Assembly (NCBI GenBank): GCA_950295325.1
Contig: OX485808.1
Coordinates: forward strand, 30,464,527-30,528,526
Origin: Polytrichum commune
Taxonomy: Eukaryota; Streptophyta; Polytrichopsida; Polytrichales; Polytrichaceae
Direction: 5' to 3'
DNA length: 64,000 bases
Shown here: piece by piece, positions 46,477-57,239 of the stretch
Layout of the letters: each line of letters starts with the position of its first letter
Numbering within the stretch: the stretch's first letter is position 1
Notes under the pieces: generated by a model
The model's database searches: none
What the model was told of the DNA's origin: nothing
What the model saw: the letters and a program-made list of their open reading frames with translations, nothing else
Translations under genes and position numbers: made by a program

Positions 46477-48028
46477 TTATATATTTGTTTTTGAGGGATC
46501 TTGTTGGGTGATGTTGTTGGCAAGGTAAGGAGCATTGATTGCAGGGGGGTGGCAGAATAGTTGATTAGCTATATTAAGTGCGCTTTGGATGAGTTTAGAA
46601 GGAGTGGAGTGGTAGATTTTAAATTCGTCATTGTTCATTAGAGTGGTACCATTAGGCATGGTAATTTGGTCTAGTGTGGTTATATTATGTATAAGTAGTT
46701 TGTGTAGTAGTTTAAGTGAGGTGTTGGGGTTTAAGCCATGTAGCATTTGTGCTTCTTGCATCCATGCAGTTTCAAGTGAGGATGGGGTTAGTAGAAAATT
46801 ATTTATTGTGCTTTTTAGATGGACTCCGGCTTTATGTTTGAGCAAGAACAATGTTCTAGTGATGGGTGATCTAACACAATGGTGGTATTTAATGCGAGTG
46901 ATTTCTTGAGAGCCCCCATATTTGGCGAGTATGAATTGTAATAGACCAGTATATATTTTCCCAATTCTCCCTTTGTCATTGAGGGCATTTTGTAGTTGTT
47001 CTCCAATGCATTTTAGGTAGGCATTTTGTAGTGAGAAGGCTTCGATTCCAAATAGGTTGTGTGGGAGTTGTGTGGCGATGTTAGATGTGCATTTGGGTAT
47101 CCCGCAAATCGTTTTGTGAAGTACTATAATTTTTTTATCTAGTTTTTTGATAGCTGGTATGGAGTAAGGTATTGCGTAGAAGCTGTATGCTATTCCAGCG
47201 CGTATGACTGTATCTGCCATGTTTATTTTTTGTTTCATAGTAGCTGGGCATGTTGTAGGGGCTTGACATTGTTTGATGACTTTAGCTGTAGTAGTATTTA
47301 TTTGTGTTTTCCATTTGAGTGATGGTGCAAGGTTTATTCCTAGATACGTGTATGGTTCATGTTGGTTTAAGACTGGTATAGGTTGATTCCTGTAGTTTAT
47401 ATTGGTGGATTGGATTAAGGCTTTAAAGGTTGTGGGGTGAAGTTTGGATTTGTTTGGGCAGCCAGTTATTGCACACTTGGGTATTCCAAGGTCCATTCCT
47501 GCCCATTCGCAAAATTTGTCTAGTTTGTTGAGTTGTGTTTGCAATGTCTCTAGTTTATTGGCGATTGCTGCAAGATCATCTGCATATGCTGCTGATGAGA
47601 TTTTTATTTTAGATGTGCCAAAAGTGTATCAATTATTTCCTTGTTGTAGCCATCTGAGGAGGGGTTCTAGGAATATGATAAATAGATATGGGCTAAGGGT
47701 ATCACCTTGTATTGTACCTCTTTGAATAGGGATTGGTGAGGTTTTTCCGAAGTATTCGCCAGTGAATATTGTTGAGGATTGTGAGTATATGTTTCCTATG
47801 AGGTTTATGGAATCAGTGGGATATCCCAGATCTTTCATTATGGCTAAAAGTCTGGCGTGATCAATGGAGCCAAAGGCGTTTTTGAAGTCAATGTAGAGGA
47901 TATATATATCTTGGTTCGTGAGTCTTGCGTCTTCAAGCGCTCCGATGAGTAGTTGGATTTGTCTAGAAGTGCTTCTCTCTGCTCTGAAGCCTTCTTGACT
48001 GTCATGTAATATTTGGTAATATTAGGTA
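46477..48028 (-). pseudogene. LINE reverse transcriptase (5'-truncated, one in-frame stop)
   Basis: The minus-strand frame from 48028 has EGFRAERSTSRQ (fingers), motif A YIDFKNAFGSID, motif B RGTIQGDTLSPYLF, and motif C AYADDLA (YADD at 47575-47586). All catalytic aspartates are present. A TGA at 47629-47631 between motifs B and C breaks the frame; reading continues in the same frame to 46477. Next come the thumb-like segment (YLGINLAPSLKWK) and a C-terminal region that aligns with the start of the surviving RT part in the plus-strand copy at ~36010. A frameshift near 46480 separates it from the downstream 923-codon frame. The enzyme would prime reverse transcription at nicked target DNA. Confidence 0.9.
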
Positions 48029-49389
48029 TCTCCTACACCTAATTAGCTAATTACTCTCTAATTGCACACCCTAACCCACCAATCACATGAGCATCCTTGG
48101 TCGTTTGGACACCCCTTGTGAGGTCCAGCAACCTCCAGCTACTACTTCTCCTAATACTAAACTATATGCTTCACTGAATTGTCTCCTAACCCTTGGCACC
48201 GAACAGAGGATTTCCAGCAACTTCTAATTCTACCCACTCTACTTGGACCGATCGTCTGGGCATTGTGTCTTATTTCTTGCATCCGCAAGCTCCCGAATTC
48301 GACAGGGTATACTAACGGTGAGGAGTAGATTCCTCCTTCAACCTTATTCAACCACCCAACTGCATTGCTGAGAGACATTCACAAGCAGAACCTCGTGCAT
48401 CAGATCCAGCAACCTTCCTTCCATCCTCTCCCGCACGATTCCCGTAGACCCAATCCACCCTTTCCCAAACTGCACTCTGCCTTGCTCTCCTTGTAGCATG
48501 AGCTGAGCCTCATCTGCTGCAATCCCCTCTCATCAGGTGCCTCCTACTGTGCCGCCGCTCGTCACCTTTTCTTGTGTGAACCTCTCAACTCTCTGCCTGG
48601 ATTTCCTCACAACTTCGGCCAACTCCACTGATTCGATTTTCCAGGACATCCCTTGCATTGTGAAGTCTCGGTGCAAGGGTGACCCATTCCAGCTTCAGCT
48701 GGAAGCGCCCAAATGTAGACTGGTGGCAGCCACATTCTCCGCCCTGATTCTTCACTCAGTGATATTTGTCGTTCTTTGAGGCTGGGAGCCAAAACTCCGA
48801 ATTGTACCAGCTCCCGAACCAACCCAGCTCCTCTCCTTGATCAGAAGTATCTTGATGCCCAACATCCTTCAGGCTGTAGTTGTCGTCCAAGCCACCTCCC
48901 CTGAGGGAAGGCATGCCTTTCCAGTGAGGTCGCCATCTCTCCACCGAATGCCGCCCCGCTCCGCAACCTCCACTGTCGCAACAACCTCCTACAGAGAATT
49001 CCAGGGGCTACCCCTCCCCTTGCCTTGTGCGGCTTGCCCAATCCGATTCAGTAGGACCACCCCCCCCCCCCCCCCTTAACCAACTACTATCAACACTTAA
49101 AACAAACAATAACCATTTGGCCAAAGCCACTAACCTAGGACAAATACTAACCTAAGTCCTAACCCAACTAACTCAAAGCCTCACCCACTCAAGGTTAATC
49201 ATTAAATTAACACTTCCATAATCAAGCCCCAATTAATCTTCACTTTGGTCTTTAACTCAACTCAACTCCAAGCATAGAAGCCTCACTCTTTTTAATTTTT
49301 TTGAACATTCAATGTGAATCTAAAGCCTCAGTTTTTAATGCATTTAATGTCAAGAACACATGTGAGCACCATATTGGGCTCACAGGTTG

Positions 49390-52300
49390 GCGGTTCAATT
49401 CCCGGCCATGAAATTGTGTCTCGATTTGACAGGAAAACTAACCAAGTGGTCAAGCACCTCTTATATTCCAAAAAAAGAAAAACCAACAAAATATGGGTAT
49501 TCACCACATTAAATTTTTTTTAAGAATTCACTACAGTGCAAATTCAAAATAACATGCGTTGTCAATTGAAATTGGCACGGGGCAACCCAAATTGCAGTGA
49601 CGAGCGTAGATGAGGTAATAAGTTGTAGGAGGACCATAGAATGATGTGCCCTAGAAATGGTGAAGTTAGAACGAAGTAGTGTATGTAGGTGAGGTGCACC
49701 TGTTTCCATGATGATTTTGCAGACCAACAATCCTGCCATTAAGGTAGAGGCATCTAAATCCGTTACCCTATAATAAACCGACACCTATACCCGCCTCCTA
49801 ACTACCAATACCTACTTACCTTAAACCGTCACTTGTGCTAATTCTGTGGCTGGGCCCGCCAAGTGACGGTTTAAGGTGCTAGTTGGCACGCCACCCCATT
49901 GTGGAGGTGCTAGGATTAGATACTATTTAGAATGGCCATTGCACTAGGTTAGGTTGTTATTCCCGGACTTTTAGATTAGAAAATATGACAACACTATTCA
50001 TTCCACCCATGCAACCTAGCTGGGTTGTCAGATATTAGGTGGCGGTTTAGGGTGTAGGGTAGGTTGACACTAGTATATTAAGTGTCCGGATTTCGGTGTT
50101 AGATCTCTTATTTTCATGCTCATCTATCTAGGCGGAGGTTGCTTAGCTTTTACCTAAGTGATTAAGGGGGTTGATTAAGAGGCGGATTAGCGTGCATTAA
50201 TGCATTAATGTTTTGGTTTAGGGTTGATTGAAAAGTGGCTGCTTAATTACATGCAATTAGTACTTTGAGGGTGATTAAGAGTGATGTGCAAGAGTGATTA
50301 AGGTACTTTGAGGGCTCATTAAGTTAACTTACATATTAGGATGTGAATGAGAGGTTGATCCACGTGCAAGAGTGATTAGAGTATTTGCTTTGACGGCTCA
50401 TTAAGTTATTTATTAGGAGGTGATTGGAAGATTAATTTACATACAAGAGTGATCAATGCATGTAGTATAAGGAGGAGTTAAGGTCACATATATATATATA
50501 TATTTTTTTTTATTGAGCGATCTGGTATATCATTTCTTCTTATTGGCTATTCTTCTCCTCGGCATTCATTCATTCTTTTCAACTTTATCATCCAGGTAAT
50601 TTTTATCCCTTAACCATCTTAATTACATTCTTAAGTAGATCTATGTTTTTGTATGGATGATTTTTATTGTAAATATATATTTTTGTCTAGTTATTGCATC
50701 TCTATCCCATTTGGATATAAACTCTAACCCATTAAACCTTTATTGCACTACCAATGCCTCCTTCATACTTAAATCTAACAAATAACCACAGTCTTTATCA
50801 AACCCCGAATATTGGGTAAAAACCTTATTGATTATAACATCCGGCTATCTCAATGCATATAAAAAAACTTACTATGGAGATTTTCGAGTAGGTTTTAGTT
50901 CAAAAGTTTTCACACACATTATTTATCCACTAGGCAATGACATGTTGGATAGTTATTGTCCCATCCCTAAATATCTTACTATTCATCTATCTTAACATCG
51001 GTTTTTTTTAAAAACTCCTTATACTCTCGAAATCAAGACTATAAGCAACCAATCCAAGGGCCGGAATACAACAATTTTGAAGGTCGTAAAATTCTTGCCT
51101 CATGTCTAGGTACCGATAGGAAGATTGGTGCTTGAGGCTTAAAACCTCCACTTTTAAATCATGTCATATCAACTCCAGAAAATGTTGCTATGTAAGCATC
51201 CATATCATCCTTAGGACCAATGACTTGGAATCCCATGTGAATACTAGTTATAGGACAACAAACATATAATTAAATAATAAACCACACACTAATTTTCTAG
51301 GGAAAAAATAATTAATGTAGTCCAAGTTAATTCTCATGTGGAGAACTATCGGGAGCTCTAGAAAGTTATTTCGCCCCACAATATTATGATTATTTAGTGT
51401 ACTTCTCAATCACAAACTATCCCTCCTAATTTGGGGATGAAAGTTGAGATGCAAAAGTCACTAGAGATCAAAGTGAATGTATATTTACTTTTAAGCAATC
51501 TCAAATGTATTGCTAATTGGGTTGACAATTGCATATATGTAGTCAAACCATGCATGCATAAGTTTAATATTTTGCGCATTTGTTACTTATGCTTAAGTTT
51601 TATTGCCCCTAGCCTTGCCCCCCCCCCCCCCGGAACAATTACCAATGGATTGGACCATGAAACTCATCTAGTTAGCAATTACAATCATGGAAAATGTCAT
51701 TCTAAGTTTTGAGATTGGACTATATATGCAAAAGTTACTAGTAGCCAAATGAACATTTGTTTTATAGTTAAAAAAATTGCATAGAGGTTTCCCACTTATA
51801 TTAACATTTGAACGTATAATGAAGGTCTAAATTAACATGTCGGTAGGTTCTCATCGTCAATTGTTGCATGTCTTCCCAAGCTCTTGAGCTTGGTGCTTTT
51901 GCCTTAAGGTGTATTTTAGCCATATGGTGGGCAAATGTGTTCCTCATGAATTCATATGGACCGTTGGATTGGACTGAATTATCACGCCTAGTTAGCGATT
52001 GCCAATCATGCAAAGTACCATTCCAAAAATTGGGATCGGAATTGAGATGCCAAAGTTTATAGATCTCATAATGAAGGCGATTTTTGTAGTTAAGTGATCA
52101 CATATGTCCTTCCAATTATGTTGACTAGATAGTGTTGATGGTGTGAAGGCTTTGTTTTCGTAACCAACTTTTAGGCTTCGCTAAAGTTAAGTTGGAAAAG
52201 GGCATAAACTACACATACATATTAGATCTAAATCCATAATATAGAGTATTCTATTAATGATTGTCACTAAGATTCTAACCTACATACACCACAAAACTTA

Positions 52301-52427
52301 ACATTTTTAGAATCTTTTGCATTGTTCGTGCCTTGACAAATTATGTATTATACAAATGTGACACTAGTGAGCCGTCTCATTATTTGTGTGTACATATAAT
52401 ATTTATTAATTTTTAATAATATCTTAA
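49390..52427. other. AT-rich intergenic DNA, no gene recognised
   Basis: A tRNA B-box-like GGTTCAATTCC lies at about 49392, just outside LTR 3, with no folding tRNA around it. It also has an (AT)n run near 50491-50502 and a C12 tract near 51619-51630. The open frames at 49509-49784 and 51431-51712 have no recognisable features. Confidence 0.5.
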
Positions 52428-52970
52428 TTGAATATATTGCGTGCAGACATGAGGGGGCCTAGGTCAAATGCTGAAGACTATATTACAAGTTTAGATGAGC
52501 AAAGCGATCAATTTATTGATCATTTTCAAGGATCCGATGTGGCAATTGAACCACTTATTGACGTGGAAGAGGAGGAAAGTGGAGAGGAGTCTGATTATGA
52601 TCCACGCAGCGGGGATTGTTTTGCTGATTTTGCGCAGCTACCGGAGTCATCCCCTCAAGTTAACTCCTTGATAAGGGAGAACGCCAATGATGTGAATGGA
52701 ATCAATGAGGGTGTTATGGCATCTCCGGAGATGTTGGTTGCTCGAGGTCGTCCGCTTGGTGGTCTAAGGGCTCGTGTAGTAGGAAATTCAAGCAATATCC
52801 AAATCCGTAATATTGATGGATTGCCCCCTGGTCCCAATGCAGCTAGGGCTAGAGCGGCTCACACTAGTGCGCTAGGCGGGCATGTTTTTGGTGTTAGCCC
52901 AGTTATGAATGGTACAAGTTCTGAACGTACAGGTGTAAAACTTAGAAAAAAATGGGAACTGGACGGATGA
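52428..52970 (+). pseudogene. pogo-type transposase N-terminal region, frame-shifted from the main ORF
   Basis: 180 codons, strongly acidic (DVEEEESGEESDYDPRSGD) and otherwise disordered, ending ERTGVKLRKKWELDG. The adjoining frame, at the same bases, reads NWTDEDLNAAMLAIDDG, the start of a psq-type helix-turn-helix. The junction is an A7 run near 52946-52952, so a slippage-type frameshift probably split one protein. I infer it to be the transposase N terminus from position and frame logic; a separate upstream protein is the alternative. Confidence 0.5.
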
Positions 52971-52986
52971 AGATCTAAATGCAGCC

Positions 52987-54759
52987 ATGCTTGCAATTGA
53001 TGATGGTGCTCCTATTAAAACAGTGGCTAGACTTTATGGAATTCCCACAACGTCTTTACGTGACCATGTTTTCGGGAAAACATTAAGTAGAAAACGTGGC
53101 AAATCGGGGGTGTTATCATTTGAGGAGGAGAATGAACTAGTAAACTGGATTTCCAAAATGCAAACACTAGGTCATCCAATTACCTTAAGTCAATGCCGAT
53201 TGAAGGTGGCTGAAATCACCCAAGATCGTGACACACCTTTTACCAATGGCATTCCCGGTCCAGGGTGGGTAAAGTGGTTCAAAGCACAGAATCCGACTTT
53301 GACACTTAGAGTAGCGCAAGGATTGGAGCAGTCCAGGGCAAAGGGTTTATGCCCTGAGAATGTTGCATCTTTGTATGATAATTTACAGGATATGTACACA
53401 AGACACAAATATCCGGAAACTCACATTTGGAACTGTGATGTATCCAGGGCCCAGGCGGGGAGGAATGGCGGGGGACGTGTTTTGGCTAAAAAGGGAATAC
53501 GGAGTGTACATACTGTCACTCCCGATGAGAGAGAATGGTTGTCAGTATTGTCATGCATCAATGCTTCCGGTTCTAGTATTCCTAATTTTTATATATTCAA
53601 GGGTAGGTCATTTAGGCGGAATTTTATAATTAGGTGTGAGGAGGGAGCTTGTATGGCTATGCAAAAAAAAACGTGGATGACGGGAACATTATTCAACGAG
53701 TGGATTAACCACTTTTTACACCACGTTGGTATAATGTATGGCATTTCTACCGAGAATCGTCATTTACTGATAATGGATGGGCACAACTCCCATGTTATTA
53801 TAGATGTTGCGCATACGGCCCGAAAAGTAGGTCTAGACCTTCTTACCATTCCTAGCCACACATCTCATGCTACACAACCTTTGGATGTTAGTATTTTCAA
53901 ACCGTTCAAAACGGCCTTTAGAAAATATCGGGATTTTTGGACCATTAGAAACAAGGGTAAGGGTGCTGCAAAGGAGGACCTAGCCCAATGGGTGTCATTG
54001 GCCTTGAAAAAGGCCATGACTCCAACAAATATTAAAAAAGGATTTAGCGCGACTGGTATTTGGCCTTTAAATCGGACAGCCATGGATGACAAGATGGGGC
54101 CCAGCAAAGTGTTTGTAAATACTCCGGATGTGGTTGATGAAGAAGAGGTAGATGATGAGTATGTGGAGGAGGTGCTCGGAGAAAGGGTACGTGAAACTCA
54201 AGGAGGTGGAAATCAGTATATGGTGGCAGTGAGAGATGATGAGGGAGAGACAATGCATACAATGCACGAGGGGGTAGAGATGGGGGCGCAAATTACCGAC
54301 GAGGTAAATATGATTTCACAAGAGTTGGATGGAGTTGACGTGAACGCAGCATTAAGGTTAACTTCGATTTTGGCCCTTCCACAAACAGTGGTGATTCCTC
54401 GACGGAATCATGGCACTCCGCTTATAGATTATTCAAAGTCTATAATTATGACTAGTGATAATTACATTACTGCTTTAGAACAGAAGCAAGAGAGACGTGA
54501 GGAGGTAGCAAGAGAAAAAGATAAAAGAAAAGCTGACCTTGAGATTAATAAAAGTCGAAAGGCACAAGAAAAAAGACAAAAGGCAGAGGAGAAGAAGGTT
54601 AGGGCCGAAGAACGTGCGGAAGAATATGGAGTAATGTGGCCAGTTAAACGATGCACTGAAGTTGGGGTAAAATTGCATGAGGCAATAAAGGCTTATGCAC
54701 CTCTTGGTAGGGGGGCCTACCGGGCCCCATGTTGTGGTACAATACATCCATTGTTTTAG
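52987..54759 (+). CDS. pogo/Tigger-family transposase (HTH_psq, CENP-B HTH, DDE_1)
   Basis: 590 codons from this ATG; the helix-turn-helix actually begins about 12 codons upstream (WTDEDLNAAM). Residues 1-35 are the rest of the psq-type helix-turn-helix (VARLYGIPTTSLRDHVFGK) and ~43-120 a CENP-B-type DNA-binding domain (WISKMQTLGHPITL, GPGWVKWFKAQNP). Then comes DDE_1 with D151 (IWNCDVS), D264 (LIMDGHNSHV) and D300 (ATQPLDVSIFKPFK), a 36-residue last spacing as in pogo elements. A charged coiled coil spans ~496-546. The usual NxDE(T/S)G is NCDVSR here. The TAG stop is one C-to-T from CAG, and the frame stays open and protein-like for another ~75 codons (EKLCPLQEPIWVHY), so the C terminus may be truncated. 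Pogo transposases insert at TA; I could not find the element's TIRs. Confidence 0.88.
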   Translation: MLAIDDGAPIKTVARLYGIPTTSLRDHVFGKTLSRKRGKSGVLSFEEENELVNWISKMQTLGHPITLSQCRLKVAEITQDRDTPFTNGIPGPGWVKWFKAQNPTLTLRVAQGLEQSRAKGLCPENVASLYDNLQDMYTRHKYPETHIWNCDVSRAQAGRNGGGRVLAKKGIRSVHTVTPDEREWLSVLSCINASGSSIPNFYIFKGRSFRRNFIIRCEEGACMAMQKKTWMTGTLFNEWINHFLHHVGIMYGISTENRHLLIMDGHNSHVIIDVAHTARKVGLDLLTIPSHTSHATQPLDVSIFKPFKTAFRKYRDFWTIRNKGKGAAKEDLAQWVSLALKKAMTPTNIKKGFSATGIWPLNRTAMDDKMGPSKVFVNTPDVVDEEEVDDEYVEEVLGERVRETQGGGNQYMVAVRDDEGETMHTMHEGVEMGAQITDEVNMISQELDGVDVNAALRLTSILALPQTVVIPRRNHGTPLIDYSKSIIMTSDNYITALEQKQERREEVAREKDKRKADLEINKSRKAQEKRQKAEEKKVRAEERAEEYGVMWPVKRCTEVGVKLHEAIKAYAPLGRGAYRAPCCGTIHPLF

Positions 54760-55000
54760 TTGAACCAAAAAATGAGCATGTGGAGGAGGGCTATGAAAAA
54801 AAAAGGAACACCCAGTGAAAAATTATGCCCATTGCAAGAGCCTATTTGGGTGCATTACCCTGGAGCCCCTCGTAGAGAGTGGCTAGCAACAGGATCATCG
54901 TTACCACCTATGGCCCAACACACTCCAAACAACCATCTCCTTGGTCAAATTACCAACGTGGGCGGTGAAAATTCTATCTCCGATAATCAAGGTATGATTT
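54760..55000 (+). pseudogene. Probable transposase C-terminal extension beyond a TAG stop
   Basis: Same frame as the transposase. It reads LNQKMSMWRRAMKKKGTPSE and LCPLQEPIWVHYPGAPRREW before composition becomes random near 55000. Its proline and tryptophan content resembles coding sequence rather than the AT-rich flank. It may be real C terminus lost by a TAG, or chance. Confidence 0.35.
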
Positions 55001-55121
55001 TCAACCTTTATGTGCACTTTGTTAAAATTTACGTCTTGCTAAACTACAAAAGAAGGTATGTTAGATTAACTTGTATATTCTTTCATAATTTTATTTTAGA
55101 CAATTATAATAAAAATGACTA

Positions 55122-56065
55122 CACCCTAATCTCGATAATGCCACCCTTGTTAATAGAACACCTTGATATTGTCACCTAAAAGTTTGAAACCGATTTCCAT
55201 AGTGTAAAATTCCCTCGTTATTATCCCTATCACCCTTGATAATGTCACTAATTTTTCCAAAATTTGTAGTGTAAGTGTGATAATAACAAGTAATATGGAT
55301 GAAAAAAGCCGGATGGACAACAAATTCTATGGATGACGTCGCCATCTTCACCTACCTTTCGGCAAATCAATATGACATTAGAAGCTTCTTTGTCTCTACA
55401 CTAAATAGGTAGATTAGTGTTGGAAGCACTAATAGTCAACGAAAACGCTATTTGTCAATTGTCTTCATAGTGTTAGAACACTAAATGTCAACTCTAATAC
55501 TATTTGTACCAATTAGTAACTTTGAATATTTACAAAAGCGCATTTAGTGTTAGATGACATTATTTGTAAATCTTCAAATGAAGAATTGGAGGTATAATAT
55601 GAGAGCCTCAAAGAAAATGTAATATGCTAGGAATTTGATATTACAACATTTAAACTGAAGGGAACTCAACTTTGACAATGCAAAATAAAGTGTACTTTAT
55701 CAACACTAATTGTACTTTCAATTGACATTTAGTGTTTTGGGTAACTATTGGCTCTAACACTAATCTTCGTCTATCACTAATATACCTATTTAGTGTAGTG
55801 AGAGGTCTTTACCTAATCTCAATGACACATTATGATGTGCTCTTATTGTTATTCACAATTTTGAAATTAGATTTTACATTAAAAAACATTGAAGTCTTGT
55901 ATTTGTTATTTTCTTTTTTACATTGTAATGTTATTTAGATTTTCCACATATTTTTGTGATAATATCACATTATGCACAAAATGTGACATTATCCATTATG
56001 CCACACCTTGTTTATACCACATTTTTTGGTGAAACGGAAGGTGTGACATTATCAAGGTTAGGGTG
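55122..56065. mobile_element. TA-flanked MITE/non-autonomous element with subterminal repeats
   Basis: Ends CACCCTAATCTCGATAATG.. and ..CATTATCAAGGTTAGGGTG are inverted. Both are flanked by TA (55120-55121 and 56066-56067), the Tc1/mariner/pogo target. GATAATGYCAC-type motifs recur inside both ends (55236-55250, 55979-55992). It has no coding capacity. It may be mobilised by a pogo or mariner transposase, but a link to the adjacent transposase is not shown because that element's ends were not found. Confidence 0.78.
55399..55795. mobile_element. Second TA-flanked MITE nested in the first
   Basis: Begins CACTAAATAGGTAGATTAGTG and ends CACTAATATACCTATTTAGTG, flanked by TA at 55397-55398 and 55796-55797. 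Extra copies of ACACTAA/TTAGTGT are scattered inside. It lies wholly within 55122-56065, so it inserted later. Confidence 0.75.
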
Positions 56066-56067
56066 TA

Positions 56068-57200
56068 TTAGAAATTAACTATTTAAGACAATCTAACTTA
56101 ATGGAAGTGTAAATTCATTGCAAAATTAAATGGGTTGTTGTGATGACCATTTGGAGTAACTTGATTGTGTTTTGTACTAACTTCTTGGTAATTAACCGAT
56201 GGTGAAAACGCAGGTTGTTACCCAAGGACAAGGTTGTTGCCAAGTGGGTAGGCCCACAAAGTCAAAGGGGTTGGTTCATGATACGAAGGAGATTAATATA
56301 TGTCATGTAGGTATAGTGGTTAAAGTGTAGGGCCCGCTTGGTAGGCTCACTAGGTTGGTATCTTGGCACGCTCCACTAGGATTGGTTCATTATTAGACAA
56401 GGGTTGGTTTAAGGCCTTGCATGGTGGGGCTTCATGAGAGCATGAGCTCGGTTCCCGGTGTAAAGTAGGCCTAGTATGTATTTAGTAGAGGTTGAGGTTA
56501 TATAATAAATGAGGTAGTCCTCGTGTCTCTCCCTCACTTTACTTGCCCGGCCTAGCTAGTGGAATTAAGAAGCTACTAGTTCTGACTTTGACAATTCATA
56601 GAATATTATACTTTCATCAAAAAAATGTTTTTTTTCTTTGAGGCCAATTTGGGTTGAAATGCTAATATGATGCACTATTTTTTTTCCCCGTGGCATGGCC
56701 ACATGTGTATGCAATGGCTTAAAGTGTTGGTTTAAGCACCCTCTACCTTATCTCAGCAGCAGCAGCAGCAGCAAGTTTGTAAATGGAGGTGTGCATGTGG
56801 CAGATAAATCCCAGGTTTTATGTACTTGTTCACCTTCACTTTTGTACCCTCGAGGCTATTGACTACTTTTTTACTGAGGTAGATGAGCCCTTGTGTGAAG
56901 GCTCTTCTTAATTATATCATAGACCTATATTTAAGTGCGTATGTATCTGGCAAGGGGTTGTGATCGAGAACGCAACTTTATATATATATATATGATACCT
57001 GTTACGATGAGATTGGACTATGTGCTTGAAATATAGACGTCGAGAACATAATCGGGAGGGTCAATATGTGGTTACTTGAAGATAGATATTATCAGCTACG
57101 AGGTCTAGACAATCAACTTGTGTAAGTGAAATACATATGCAAATCTACCACTATGGTGGATTTATAGATTTTCCAATGACACATGGCAATAGCTTCATGA

Positions 57201-57239
<39 letters not shown>

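Larger units (their letters stand above)
43175..48028 (-). mobile_element. 5'-truncated dual-endonuclease-type LINE nested in LTR 3
   Basis: The copy is flanked by the direct repeat TCTCCTA at 43168-43174 and 48029-48035. Its 3' end on the minus strand is a short (CTAT)n tail. It starts inside the reverse transcriptase (EGFRAERSTSRQ at about 47985), so the leader and APE endonuclease are lost. It retains the RT palm, connector, methyltransferase-like block, RNase H, CCHC finger and restriction-like nuclease. It is the best-preserved copy of this family in the window, with one in-frame stop and one frameshift. Confidence 0.85.
42971..49384 (-). mobile_element. LTR 3, minus strand, split by a nested LINE
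   Basis: On the minus strand the LTR begins at 49384 (TGTGAGCCCAATATGGTGCTC) and ends at 42971 (..GATTGAGGGCTCACA). Flanks are GGTTG (49385-49389) and GGTCG (42966-42970), a 5-bp duplication with one mismatch. The start matches LTR 1 through AAAAAGAGTGAGG, and the end carries the same hairpin loop GGACTACGACGC. A LINE at 43175-48028 interrupts it. With the LINE and one of its duplicated TCTCCTA copies removed, about 1.55 kb remains, comparable to 1.8 kb in LTRs 1 and 2. The right part contains a long C-only tract near 49060-49077. Confidence 0.8.
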
